In this document: piece by piece, positions 36,770 to 44,949 of the stretch
How the letters are laid out: every line of letters starts with the position of its first letter
How positions within the stretch are numbered: the stretch's first letter is position 1
Assembly (NCBI RefSeq): GCF_021531595.1
Contig: NZ_JADYUD010000002.1
Location: forward strand, 124,001-188,000
Source: Fusobacterium perfoetens
GTDB taxonomy: Bacteria; Fusobacteriota; Fusobacteriia; Fusobacteriales; Fusobacteriaceae
DNA length: 64,000 bases
Direction: 5' to 3'
Notes under the pieces: model-generated
Database searches by the model: none
What the model saw: only the letters and a program-made list of their open reading frames with translations
What the model was told of the DNA's origin: nothing
Program-made: the position numbers and the translations under genes

Positions 36770-38335
36770 GTGGAAAAAGAAACAGCTGATAAAGCACTTA
36801 AAACTCACCACAGTTCACATTTGAGCCTTTATTTTTATGGGGCAGTAGTTGGAATAATAACAGGAATTGTGATTGTGGGTTATAGAGTTTCACTTAGTTT
36901 TGCTCAAAAATACAGAGAGATGTTTTATGAATATGTAAGACATACTCTTTTTGATGCTCAGACTATTTTTGTTCTTGCTGTCCTTATTCTTATAACTTCT
37001 GTTTTTCTTGGATATGTTGTAGCAAAATATCCAATGATAAAAGGAAGTGGAATTCCACAGGTAAAAGGAGTTCTTATAAGACAGATGGATTTTTCATGGG
37101 CAAGGGAACTGGCTGCAAAATTTGTTAGTGGAGTTGTGGCAGTGGGAAGTGGAATGTCTTTAGGAAGAGAAGGACCTTCTGTTCAGCTTGGAGCAGAAGT
37201 TGGAACAGGAGTTTTTAAAATTTTTAAAAGAAATGAATACGATAAAAAATATTTAGTTTCATGTGGAGCAAGTGCAGGGCTTGCAGCGGCATTTGGAGCA
37301 CCTCTTGCTGGTGTTGTTTTTGCAATAGAGGAGCTTCATAAATTTATGTCCCCTCTTCTTGTAACTTGTGTATTAATATCTTCTGTGTGTGCTGAATTTG
37401 TTTCAAAATATTTCTTTGGATTCAGCCCAAGTCTTAATATTCATGTTGACACAACTTATCAGTTAAAATATTATTTTTTAATAATTATTTTTGCTCTTCT
37501 AATGACAACAATAGGAAAGCTTTTTGAAGAAGCACTTTTAAAAGGACAGGTACTTTACGGAAAAATAAAAATAAATCCAATATTTAAACCTGTTGTCATT
37601 ATTACAATAACAGCTTTTATGGGAATATTTTTTGCCGATGTAACAGGTGGAGAACATACCCTTGCAGAAAAAGTAATGTATGGAAGTTACACTTATAAAA
37701 CTCTTATAATTCTTTTTGTGCTTAAGTTTTTATTTACTGCAGCTTGTTTTTCATCAGGAATTCCAGGTGGATTATTTCTTCCTATGATTGTTCTTGGAGC
37801 ACTAGCAGGAAAAATTTATGGAATGTTTGTGATAAACCTTATTCCAGATGTAACTGCTGGATATGAAGTTTATTTTATAGTTCTTGGAATGGCTGCTCTT
37901 CTTACTGCTGTTATGAAGTCACCAATTACAAGTACGATACTTATGCTTGAAGTTACAGGTTCATTCTCTCATTTCTTTCCACTTGTAACAGTGTGTATGA
38001 TTACTTTCCTTATGACAGAAGTTATAAAGATGAGATCTATAAATGATATTCTTCTTGAGAATATGCTTCCAAAAGGATTGGATGAAAATGGAGATGAAGA
38101 GAAAAAAGTTACAATAAAAATTCCTGTAGGGCTTGACAGTTCTATTGACGGAAAAAAAGTAAAAGAAATTGCATGGCCTGAAAGATGCTTGATTGTAGGA
38201 ATTGACAGAGGAGATAGAGAGATAATTCCCCATGGGGAAACTAAGATACTTGCAGGAGATTTGCTTGTATTTTTAATGGACGAAAGAACAGCTTCAATTG
38301 TAAAACCTGTATTGATTCAAATGGGAGAAGAATAA
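36770..38335 (+). CDS. ClC-family chloride/proton antiporter with RCK_C domain
   Basis: 521-aa inner-membrane transporter. ClC signatures: GSGIPQVKG, GREGPSVQLGA (with the gating Glu of H+/Cl- exchangers), and GIPGGLFLPMIVLGALAG. About 430 residues of membrane helices are followed by a cytosolic TrkA-C/RCK_C domain (about 445-520) that may bind a ligand. GTG start, well placed after GGGGAGG. It may exchange chloride or fluoride; the GREGP motif and its position favour chloride. Followed by cutC 20 bases later. Confidence 0.92.
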   Translation: MEKETADKALKTHHSSHLSLYFYGAVVGIITGIVIVGYRVSLSFAQKYREMFYEYVRHTLFDAQTIFVLAVLILITSVFLGYVVAKYPMIKGSGIPQVKGVLIRQMDFSWARELAAKFVSGVVAVGSGMSLGREGPSVQLGAEVGTGVFKIFKRNEYDKKYLVSCGASAGLAAAFGAPLAGVVFAIEELHKFMSPLLVTCVLISSVCAEFVSKYFFGFSPSLNIHVDTTYQLKYYFLIIIFALLMTTIGKLFEEALLKGQVLYGKIKINPIFKPVVIITITAFMGIFFADVTGGEHTLAEKVMYGSYTYKTLIILFVLKFLFTAACFSSGIPGGLFLPMIVLGALAGKIYGMFVINLIPDVTAGYEVYFIVLGMAALLTAVMKSPITSTILMLEVTGSFSHFFPLVTVCMITFLMTEVIKMRSINDILLENMLPKGLDENGDEEKKVTIKIPVGLDSSIDGKKVKEIAWPERCLIVGIDRGDREIIPHGETKILAGDLLVFLMDERTASIVKPVLIQMGEE

Positions 38336-38355
38336 AAAGTACAGGAGGAAAATTT

Positions 38356-38971
38356 ATGAAAACTTTAAAAGAAGCCTGTGTAGAATCTTTTTTTGAAGCA
38401 AAAGAAGCAGAAAAAAGAGGAGCAGACAGAATAGAACTTTGTGACAATCTAAGTATGGGAGGAACAACACCTTCTTATGGAACGATAAAAAAAAACATTG
38501 GAGAAATTAAAAATTCCTGTTTTTCCAATAATAAGACCTAGAGGAGGAGATTTTTGCTATTCTTCTGATGAAATAGAAATAATGAAAGAAGATATAAAAA
38601 TTTGTAAATCCCTTGGAGCAAAAGGTGTAGTCCTTGGAATGCTTACAGAAGATAAAAAAATAGACTTTGAACTTGTAAAAGAATTTGTTTCTCTTGCAGC
38701 TCCTATGGAAGTAACTTTTCATAAGGCGATAGACGAACTTGAAAATCCTGTTGAAGCAATAGATAGTCTTGCAGAAGCAGGAATAAAAAGAATTCTTTCA
38801 TCTGGAACAAAGGCAACAGCCCTTGAAGGAGCAGATATTCTAAACAAGATGATAAATAAAGCTGGAGATAGAATAACTATTGTTGTAGCAGGAAAGGTTA
38901 CTTCAGAAAATTTTAAAGAAGTTTCTGAAAAGATAGTTTCTTCAGAGTATCATGGGAAAATAATTGTCTAA
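38356..38971 (+). pseudogene. cutC: CutC family protein, frameshifted at a poly-A tract
   Basis: CutC is a TIM-barrel protein linked to copper homeostasis. Frame 1 (from 38356) encodes the N terminus (ADRIELCDNLSMGGTTPSYGTIKK) and stops at 38541. The rest, starting RPRGGDFCY, is in the +1 frame and ends at 38971 after TFHKAIDE and YHGKIIV. The frames meet at nine consecutive A (38487-38495); with eight A the reading frame is continuous and gives the expected TIKKTLEKLKIPVFPIIRPRG order. No other damage is visible, so sequencing error, slippage-based expression or a recent mutation are all possible. Confidence 0.85.
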
Positions 38972-39063
38972 AATATAAAAAAAATTTTGAAAATTAATTT
39001 CAGATAAATTCATAAGAAAACTATAAATAAAAAAATTTTGAAAAAGAATTTGAAAAAATATGG

Positions 39064-39092
39064 TTGACAAAGATGAATTATAGGAGTATCCT
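39064..39092 (+). promoter_or_regulatory. promoter of the histidine ABC operon
   Basis: TTGACA (39064-39069), 17 bases, TATCCT (39087-39092); predicted start near 39100, some 30 bases before the leader ATG. Confidence 0.8.
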
Positions 39093-39131
39093 TAACACAA
39101 GAAATTAAATTTAAATCAAAAGGAGATAACA

Positions 39132-39188
39132 ATGTTAGTAAAAGTTTCATCAGTTATGAAAAACACAATACATCATCACCATAGATAG
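39132..39188 (+). CDS. histidine leader peptide (18 aa)
   Basis: Short ORF beginning ATG TTA GTA, preceded by AGGAG with a six-base spacer, and ending in four consecutive His codons (CAT CAT CAC CAT, 39171-39182), one Arg codon and TAG. Runs of a single amino acid just before the stop are the mark of attenuator leader peptides such as enterobacterial HisL. Ribosome stalling at the His codons when charged tRNA-His is scarce would alter the downstream RNA fold and let transcription reach the ABC genes. Too short for standard gene finders. The peptide itself probably has no function. Confidence 0.85.
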   Translation: MLVKVSSVMKNTIHHHHR

Positions 39189-39213
39189 AGAGTTTGTTTT
39201 TATGACGAAGGTT

Positions 39214-39263
39214 CATAGATGCAGACTCATATTGAAATACAAAAATTTGAGTCTGTATCTATG
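39214..39263 (+). promoter_or_regulatory. attenuator hairpin downstream of the His leader peptide
   Basis: CATAGATGCAGACTCA (39214-39229) pairs with TGAGTCTGTATCTATG (39248-39263) over 16 bp with one G-U pair. The right arm can instead pair with CCATAGAT at the His codons (39179-39186), and its ATGGC end with GCCAT of the terminator; AAGTTTCAT in the leader ORF (39142-39150) is also complementary to 39271-39279. These mutually exclusive pairings fit an attenuation switch. Confidence 0.75.
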
Positions 39264-39300
39264 GCAAGCAATGAAACTTAAATGTTTATCCTGTATATAT

Positions 39301-39335
39301 AAAGCCATCTGATACATTCAGGTGGCTTTTTTATA
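39301..39335 (+). terminator. attenuator terminator before the histidine ABC genes
   Basis: Stem AAAGCCATCTGA / TCAGGTGGCTTT (one G-U pair) with a five-base loop and six T. It lies between leader peptide and first structural gene, 40 bases before the latter. Confidence 0.88.
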
Positions 39336-39373
39336 TAATTAATAAATAAATTAAAACTAGGGAGGAGAAAATT

Positions 39374-40144
39374 ATGAAAAGATTACTTATGATTGTTATG
39401 ATGTTAGTTACTTTAGTTACTGGTGTTTTTGGAGCAGATAAATCTTTTGAAAAGATTCAGAAAAATGGGAAATTTATAGTAGGTCTTGATGCAACATTTG
39501 CTCCTATGGGATTTAGAGGAGAAAATGGAGAAATAGTAGGATTTGATATAGATCTTGCAAAAGAAGTAGCAAAAAGATGGGGTGTTGAAGTAGAATTTAA
39601 ACCATGTGAGTGGGACGGAATAATATTTGATTTAAACAGTGGGAATATTGATATGGTATGGAATGGAATGACAATGACAGAAGAGAGAAAAAGACAAGCA
39701 GCTTTTTCTGAGCCATATTTCACTGATGGACAGCTTATTTTTTCTAAAAGAGAAGCAAAAGTAAATAAAGTTGCAGAACTTGAAGGAAAAGTTGTAGGAC
39801 TTCAGCTTGGAAGTTCAGCAGATTATGCAGTTCAGAAAAGTGATGTATTTTCTAAAATAAAAGAAGTTAAAAAATATGCAACAAATGTGGAAGCTTTAAT
39901 GGATCTTGAAGCAGGAAGAACAGATGCTGTTGTTGTTGATACAGTTGCAGGAAAATATTACAATTCAAAAAGAGCAACACTTACTTATTCAGAGGAATCT
40001 TTAACTAAAGAATATTATGGTGTTGCAATGAGAAAAAATGATAAAGCTCTTGTTGAAAAATTAAATGAGACTTTAAATGAAATGAAAGCAGACGGAACTT
40101 TTGAGAAAATTTCTGAAAAATGGTTTGGAAAAGAGGAGAAATAA
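39374..40144 (+). CDS. amino-acid (probably histidine) ABC transporter, substrate-binding protein
   Basis: 256-aa type II periplasmic binding protein (SBP_bac_3 family). Residues 1-21 are a cleavable signal peptide (cleavage near VFGA-DK) without a lipobox, so it should be a free periplasmic protein, consistent with an outer membrane. Family motifs: VGLDATFAPMGF, GFDIDLAKEVAKRWG and WNGMTMTEERK. First gene of a three-gene importer. The upstream leader with four His codons implies histidine, or a histidine-linked need, as the signal. Confidence 0.9.
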   Translation: MKRLLMIVMMLVTLVTGVFGADKSFEKIQKNGKFIVGLDATFAPMGFRGENGEIVGFDIDLAKEVAKRWGVEVEFKPCEWDGIIFDLNSGNIDMVWNGMTMTEERKRQAAFSEPYFTDGQLIFSKREAKVNKVAELEGKVVGLQLGSSADYAVQKSDVFSKIKEVKKYATNVEALMDLEAGRTDAVVVDTVAGKYYNSKRATLTYSEESLTKEYYGVAMRKNDKALVEKLNETLNEMKADGTFEKISEKWFGKEEK

Positions 40145-40145
40145 T

Positions 40146-40775
40146 ATGCAGAATGACATTATATTCATACTTAAAGGATTAGGACTTACAGTAAACTTAT
40201 ATGTTTTAACTATGGTTTTTTCTCTTCCTTTGGGAGTTCTTTTATCACTTGGAAGATTGAAAAACAAAGGAATTTTAAATAATATAATTTTATTTTATAC
40301 TTCTGTTTTCAGAGGAACTCCACTTCTTCTTCAGTTGTTTTTTGTATACTATGGTCTTCCTATGGTATTGGGACTTAGATTTACACCATTTACAGCAGCT
40401 GTTGTAACATTTGTGATAAATTATGCTGCATATTTCTGTGAAATATTCAGAGGAAGTATTTTAGGAATAGATAAAGGGCAGTATGAGGCTGCAAAAGTTC
40501 TTGGAATGTCATATTGGCAGACAATGAGAAGAATTATTATACCTCAGTCTCTTCTTACAGCACTTCCACCTTTATCAAATGAAGCAATCTCTCTTATAAA
40601 AGATACATCTCTTGTATCTGCAATAGGAATGGCTGAGATTTTAAGAAATTCAAGAGAACTTGTAACTCGTGATTTTTCTGTAGTGCCCTTTATAATCTGT
40701 GCAGTACTTTATCTTTTAATGTCTGTTGTAGTAATAGGAATTTTTAAGAAACTGGAAGAAAAGGTGATGATATAA
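40146..40775 (+). CDS. amino-acid ABC transporter permease
   Basis: 209-aa inner-membrane permease of the HisM/GlnP family with about five helices and the EAA loop (YEAAKVLGMSYWQTMRRIIIPQ, around 108-130). Start is ATG 40146, ten bases after GAGGAG; an in-frame ATG 45 bases upstream lies within the binding-protein gene. One base after that gene ends, so translation is likely coupled. It probably works as a homodimer since only one permease is present. Confidence 0.92.
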   Translation: MQNDIIFILKGLGLTVNLYVLTMVFSLPLGVLLSLGRLKNKGILNNIILFYTSVFRGTPLLLQLFFVYYGLPMVLGLRFTPFTAAVVTFVINYAAYFCEIFRGSILGIDKGQYEAAKVLGMSYWQTMRRIIIPQSLLTALPPLSNEAISLIKDTSLVSAIGMAEILRNSRELVTRDFSVVPFIICAVLYLLMSVVVIGIFKKLEEKVMI

Positions 40776-41410
40776 TGTCTTGCATAAGTGTTAGAAATTT
40801 ACATAAGCAATATAAAGATGATGAGATTTTAAAAGGGATTGATTTAGATATTGAAAGAGGAGAAGTTATTTCCATAATAGGAGCTTCTGGAGGAGGAAAA
40901 TCTACATTTTTAAGATGTATGATAGGACTTGAAGATATAAATTCAGGAACAATAGAAACACCAGATAAAAGTAAAATGGGAATGGTTTTTCAGTCTTTTA
41001 ATCTTTTCCCTCATAAAACAGCTGCACAAAATATAATGGAATCTCTTATTGTGGTTGATAAAATGGATAAGAAAGAAGCTAGGGAAATAGCTCTTAATCT
41101 TCTTGATAAGGTAGGTCTTAAAGATAAGGCTGATGTATATCCCAAAACACTTTCAGGAGGGCAGAAACAGCGTGTAGCAATTGCAAGAGCCCTTGCAAAA
41201 AATCCTGAAGTTCTACTTTTTGATGAGCCAACTTCTGCTCTTGATCCTGAGATGGTAAAAGAGGTACAGAATGTTATTTCTTTTTTAAGAGATACAAGCA
41301 ATATTACAATGGTTATTGTAAGTCATGAAATAGATTTTGTAAATCAGATTTCAGATAGAATTGTTGTAATGGAAAAAGGAAAAATAAAAGAGATAATAAA
41401 AAACAGATAG
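40775..41410 (+). CDS. amino-acid ABC transporter ATP-binding protein
   Basis: 211-aa ATPase of the polar amino-acid import family (GlnQ/HisP type). Walker A GASGGGKST, signature LSGGQKQR and Walker B VLLFDEPTSALDPE are intact. Its ATG overlaps the permease stop by one base, giving a complete importer: binding protein, permease, ATPase. Its stop codon lies within the stem of the terminator shared with the converging gene. At 211 aa it is shorter than the usual 240, ending soon after the switch-His segment. Confidence 0.93.
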   Translation: MSCISVRNLHKQYKDDEILKGIDLDIERGEVISIIGASGGGKSTFLRCMIGLEDINSGTIETPDKSKMGMVFQSFNLFPHKTAAQNIMESLIVVDKMDKKEAREIALNLLDKVGLKDKADVYPKTLSGGQKQRVAIARALAKNPEVLLFDEPTSALDPEMVKEVQNVISFLRDTSNITMVIVSHEIDFVNQISDRIVVMEKGKIKEIIKNR

Positions 41411-41430
41411 CATTATGCTATCTGTTTTTT
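41402..41430. terminator. compact bidirectional terminator overlapping two stop codons
   Basis: Perfect 11-bp stem AACAGATAGCA / TGCTATCTGTT with loop TTA. The left arm contains the plus-strand TAG stop (41408-41410) and the loop is the minus-strand TAA stop (41413-41415) of the converging gene. Confidence 0.9.
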
Positions 41431-42378
41431 GTTTTCAGAAATTGAAGAAAATACAGGTGCAAATCTTTCAAAGATTTCATGTACACTTACAATATCATTT
41501 ATTTTCCAAGCATCTTTTCCAGCAAAGAAAAGTCCCTTTTCTAAATCTCCTTCATGTCCAGCAATAAGACTTTTACTTACACAGAAATTTCTTTTACAAT
41601 GTTTAAGACATCCAGTACAGCTTTTAGGAGTAAGAGTTTCTTCAGCTAGAAGCTTTTCAGCGAAGGGACTTATAATTGCATTTGCAGGAAGTCCTACAGA
41701 ACTCATTATTTTGACAATATCCCCTTCTTTACAGTTAATATACATATTTTTAAATTCATCACTTACACTACATTCATGAGTGGCAACAAAACGGCTTCCC
41801 ATTTGAACACCTGTTGTTCCTAGAGAAAGCATTCTTTCTGCATCATTAGGAGTAATAACTCCTCCAGCCCCAAAAACAGGGATTTTTACATTTTTTGTAA
41901 TTTCTTCCATAATATCCCAAGAATCAAGGTCAGTTCCAAGATGTCCTCCAGCATTTCCACCTTCAACAACTATAGCATCTGCTCCAAGTTTTTCAGAAAT
42001 TTTTGCAAGCTTAAGAGATGAAACAATAGGAAAAAGTTTTATACCAGTTCCTTTTACCATTGAAAAAATATCTCTTGAAAAACCAGCACCACATATTATG
42101 ACATCAACTTTTTCTTCAATACATACATTAACAAGATTTACAAAGTCAGAAGCAGCAAACATTATATTTACTCCAAGAGCTCCCCCTTTGTTTGTTATAA
42201 GTTCTCTTGCTTTTCTTATTTCTGCTCTCAGTTCTTCAAGAGGAAGAGCTGTTCCAGCAATAACTCCAATTCCTCCTTCATTGGCAACAGCAGCAGCTAG
42301 TTTTGACATAGAACATCTTATTGCCATTCCTCCTTGAATGATTGGAACATTTATTTTTAATCCATTTATATTTAACAT
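41413..42378 (-). CDS. nitronate monooxygenase / FabK-like flavoprotein with C-terminal Cys cluster
   Basis: 321-aa FMN TIM-barrel enzyme of the 2-nitropropane dioxygenase/FabK superfamily. Motifs: PIIQGGMAIRCSMSKLAAAV at the start, GVNIMFA, the flavin segment VEGGNAGGHLG and FGAGGVITP. After the barrel there is a cysteine group CTGCLKHCKRNFC (about 261-273), present in members from anaerobes and possibly a metal or Fe-S site. Activity could be nitronate oxidation or an enoyl-ACP reductase-like reaction. The promoter carries a palindromic motif shared with two lipid-related genes, which favours a lipid role. Confidence in family is high, in reaction low. Confidence 0.82.
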   Translation of the reverse strand: MLNINGLKINVPIIQGGMAIRCSMSKLAAAVANEGGIGVIAGTALPLEELRAEIRKARELITNKGGALGVNIMFAASDFVNLVNVCIEEKVDVIICGAGFSRDIFSMVKGTGIKLFPIVSSLKLAKISEKLGADAIVVEGGNAGGHLGTDLDSWDIMEEITKNVKIPVFGAGGVITPNDAERMLSLGTTGVQMGSRFVATHECSVSDEFKNMYINCKEGDIVKIMSSVGLPANAIISPFAEKLLAEETLTPKSCTGCLKHCKRNFCVSKSLIAGHEGDLEKGLFFAGKDAWKINDIVSVHEIFERFAPVFSSISENKKQIA

Positions 42379-42399
42379 TTAAAAACCTCCCTAAATTAA

Positions 42400-42460
42400 A
42401 TTACATATGTATTATAACATTGTTATGTTATAAAAGAAAGAATTAAATTACATATGTTTT
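42400..42460 (-). promoter_or_regulatory. operator cluster and promoter of the FabK-like gene
   Basis: Motif AT[AT]ACA-N2-TGT[AT][AT]T-like copies at 42400-42413 (ATTACATATGTATT) and 42447-42460 (ATTACATATGTTTT) flank a perfect 9-bp dyad (42412-42433) that covers the -10 box. Related 14-mers sit before the FadL-like gene and the AMP-ligase gene. Confidence 0.55.
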
Positions 42461-42640
42461 TTTAAATTACATGAAAGTTCTCAAAAAATTAATTTAAATG
42501 ATTTAAATTTAAAATATTAAAAATAATAAAATTTCATAGAAAAGTTGAAAAAATTTTTTAAAAATATATTTAAAAGTTAATAAAATATGGAAAATAAAAC
42601 AAGATTTTGTTATGAAAATATAAAATAGATAAAAATAAAA

Positions 42641-42675
42641 AAATCTGCTGTAATTTAATATATTACAGCAGATTT
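42641..42675 (-). terminator. terminator of the TetR gene
   Basis: Perfect 14-bp stem AAATCTGCTGTAAT / ATTACAGCAGATTT with a seven-base loop, then a T run on the minus strand. Confidence 0.9.
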
Positions 42676-42690
42676 AGTATCTGAAAAATA

Positions 42691-43281
42691 TTATTTATTG
42701 TTTAAAGAACTGTTATAATCTTCAAGTCTTTTATAAAGCATTGTAGCAGCTCCCTGCATAAGTCTTTCTTTTATATATTCATCATCAGGCTCATTATCTG
42801 CAGGGAAAAATCCTGTTGCAATGAGAGTTGATAAACCATGGGCATAAGTCCAGCAGTCAAAGAAAAGCATATCTTTAAATTCATTTGAAAGAGAGTTAAA
42901 TCTGCTGTCTTTATTCATTTCTACTTTTATAACATCTCTGAATTCTCTTATAAGATCAGAGAAAGATTGTTCTCTTAAGAATATAGATATAAAAAGCTGT
43001 TTGTTTTCTTTGGCAAAAGTACATATACCTATTCCAATGTTAAGATAAATTTTATCTGTAACAGGTCTTTTTAAATATTCAAGAAATCTGTCTTTTGCAA
43101 CAGATATAAGTTCATTTTTCAGTTGTGTAATAGAGTCATAATGTGCATATATAGGTGCAGGAGATGACGAAAGAGCCTTCCCGAGATTTCTTGCAGTAAT
43201 AGCTTCCAGACCCTTAGTTTCAAAAAGAGCAAATGCCTGATCAAAAATTTGCTTTTTTGAAAAAACTGCTTTTTTAGGCAT
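42691..43281 (-). CDS. TetR-family transcriptional regulator
   Basis: 196-aa regulator. The N-terminal helix-turn-helix is clear (FDQAFALFETKGLEAITARNLGKALSSSPAPIYAHYDSITQLKNELI, residues 14-59); the C-terminal ligand domain (about 65-190) has two unpaired Cys and resembles the TetR_C33-like group. It follows the FadL-like gene on the same strand by 57 bases and precedes the FabK-like gene. These two genes and the AMP-ligase share a palindromic promoter motif, so a lipid-responsive repressor is a reasonable inference, not shown. Confidence 0.88.
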   Translation of the reverse strand: MPKKAVFSKKQIFDQAFALFETKGLEAITARNLGKALSSSPAPIYAHYDSITQLKNELISVAKDRFLEYLKRPVTDKIYLNIGIGICTFAKENKQLFISIFLREQSFSDLIREFRDVIKVEMNKDSRFNSLSNEFKDMLFFDCWTYAHGLSTLIATGFFPADNEPDDEYIKERLMQGAATMLYKRLEDYNSSLNNK

Positions 43282-43337
43282 AAAGTTTACCTCCGTATTA
43301 ACATTAAACTATAGTCAACCTATTATAGCACAAAATT

Positions 43338-44747
43338 CTAGAATTTTTTAGTATAGCTGAATCCAATTGAAGAAATATTTTTATCATATCTTTGAGCATT
43401 TTCAACACCGGCATATTTTTCTCTAAAGTCTCCATCTGTTGCTTCATAGAAGTAATGACTTGTTGATACAACCCATTCAGTATCTTCATTTGGTCTATAT
43501 TTAACCCCAAATCCAACTAAGAAAGAATCAAGTGCATATTCTACATCCATATAAGATTCTTTAGGAGCTCCAGTTTTAGCATAGTTTACTCCACCAAGTA
43601 CAGCCCATTTTTCATTTAGCCAGTATTCGGTACCAACAGATATTTCCCAACCATTATCATATTCAAGTCCAGTAGATTTTATTTTATTAGTTAATAAATC
43701 TCTATATTTTACATCTTTATCAATTTTAGCTGATTCGTTAAAGTAATAGTTTGCTCCATAGAACATTGTCCATTTATCTGTAACTTTTTGTGAAGCTCCC
43801 ACAGCTAAAATAGCTGGTAAATCTCTTCTATGTTTTGCTCCATCAGCATATTGAGGGAAAAAGTTTTCAAATCCTTTATTTCCTAATAATCCACCTACAG
43901 GTGAAGTTTGAGCAAAATGTAATTTATCAGAAGTTGCATCAGCTTCAAATTCCATTTTTACTTTAGTATCATATCTCATTGCAAAATTCCATGTATCATT
44001 ATAAGCATAGTTTAAACCAATCTGTCCTCCAAATCCCCATGCAGTTCTTTCAGAATCAATATCAGCTCTAAGGTTTTCATTAACAGGTAAGTTCATGCCA
44101 GTATTATTATCCATAGCTCCATTAGGAATTACTCCAGTTAAATCAGCATTTAAATTAGCTTTTAAATTTCTCCAACCATAAACTACTCTACCTGCAACAG
44201 ACATTGAAAGTTTATTATTAATATTCCATGCAGTACCTATAGTAGTTTGAGCATACATATTTTCTCCCTCTGCCCAAGAACCTTTATCCTTTGCATTAAG
44301 AAGATTATATGTCATTCCAGGAATAGCATCTTCTAAAACTTTTATTCCTGCAACACCATCTTTATATTCTAGGTCTCCTCCCCCTGCAATTCCACCAAAT
44401 GTCCAGAAGAATGCTCTGTCATCTTGTTTTTTAATTAAAGCAAAGTTTGGAATAGGAGCTAATAAATCAGCAGAATATTCTCCTCCATCTCCTTTATTTG
44501 TATGGTATTTCATAGTTTCTTTACCAAATGCAAGCTGAACTCCTCCAGTAAAGTAAGTTCCATTTTCAAGTCTCATAATTCCTGCAGGGTTATAATATGC
44601 AGAAGTAGTAGGGCTGATTGCAGCCTGCTGAGCCATATTTGCATTGTACTCAGCTGTATAGTTTTGAATGTGGTCTATTGATGCACCAAAAGCTGTAGTT
44701 CCAAGAGCAGCAATCAGTGTAATAAGTCCAAATTTTCTTAAATTCAT
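43338..44747 (-). CDS. FadL/OmpP1/TodX-type outer-membrane transport protein
   Basis: 469-aa outer-membrane beta-barrel for uptake of long-chain fatty acids or other hydrophobic compounds. A signal peptide covers about residues 1-21 (cleavage after FGA). The family NPAG motif, which forms the hatch, lies in TSAYYNPAGIMRLENG near 50. The rest is a 14-strand barrel of aromatic-rich amphipathic strands ending in GFSYTKKF with C-terminal Phe. RBS GGGGAGG. It probably shares a transcript with the TetR gene downstream. Confidence 0.9.
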   Translation of the reverse strand: MNLRKFGLITLIAALGTTAFGASIDHIQNYTAEYNANMAQQAAISPTTSAYYNPAGIMRLENGTYFTGGVQLAFGKETMKYHTNKGDGGEYSADLLAPIPNFALIKKQDDRAFFWTFGGIAGGGDLEYKDGVAGIKVLEDAIPGMTYNLLNAKDKGSWAEGENMYAQTTIGTAWNINNKLSMSVAGRVVYGWRNLKANLNADLTGVIPNGAMDNNTGMNLPVNENLRADIDSERTAWGFGGQIGLNYAYNDTWNFAMRYDTKVKMEFEADATSDKLHFAQTSPVGGLLGNKGFENFFPQYADGAKHRRDLPAILAVGASQKVTDKWTMFYGANYYFNESAKIDKDVKYRDLLTNKIKSTGLEYDNGWEISVGTEYWLNEKWAVLGGVNYAKTGAPKESYMDVEYALDSFLVGFGVKYRPNEDTEWVVSTSHYFYEATDGDFREKYAGVENAQRYDKNISSIGFSYTKKF

Positions 44748-44771
44748 TTTTTAAAAAACCTCCCCAATAAA

Positions 44772-44814
44772 ATAACAAGTGTAATAATAACAGTAGTAAT
44801 ATAACACTTGTTTT
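44772..44814 (-). promoter_or_regulatory. paired palindromic motifs upstream of the FadL-like gene
   Basis: Two 14-mers, ATAACAAGTGTAAT (44772-44785) and ATAACACTTGTTTT (44801-44814), 29 bases apart, which also form an inverted repeat AACAAGTGT/ACACTTGTT. On the minus strand a TG-T-TATATT extended -10 overlaps the upstream copy. Confidence 0.55.
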
Positions 44815-44904
44815 TTAAAAATGCAAGAATTTTTTTAAAAAGCATTAAAAATTTTTACTTAAAAAGCTTCTCAAAACAGCTTTAAAGTATTATTTAGAAG
44901 AAAT

Positions 44905-44940
44905 AAAAAAACAGAGCAATTATATATCACTCTGTTTTTT
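44905..44940 (-). terminator. terminator of trmL
   Basis: Stem AAAAACAGAG / CTCTGTTTTT with a 13-base loop and a minus-strand T run, 10 bases after the trmL stop. Confidence 0.88.
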
Positions 44941-44949
44941 ATTATATTT

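Larger units (their letters stand above)
38972..39373 (+). other. 402-base regulatory leader region of the histidine ABC operon
   Basis: Contains a promoter (39064-39092), an 18-residue leader peptide gene (39132-39188), a strong hairpin (39214-39263) and a terminator (39301-39335), then the ribosome site of the binding-protein gene. The first 90 bases are plain A/T-rich sequence. Confidence 0.8.
42379..42690. other. 312-base intergenic region with operator-like repeats
   Basis: Upstream of the FabK-like gene. It holds two copies of AATTAAATTACATATGT (42394-42410 and 42441-42457), a 9-bp dyad TTATAACAT/ATGTTATAA (42412-42433) overlapping a minus-strand extended -10 (TG-T-TATAAT, 42411-42419), and the TetR terminator at 42641-42675. 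The rest (42470-42640) is plain A/T-rich sequence with nothing I can name. Confidence 0.65.

Noticed and set aside
38498-38971. Second half of cutC as an independent gene starting at 38498
   Set aside because: No ribosome site precedes the ATG and the protein lacks the first strands of the CutC barrel; it reads directly on from frame 1 across the nine-A tract.
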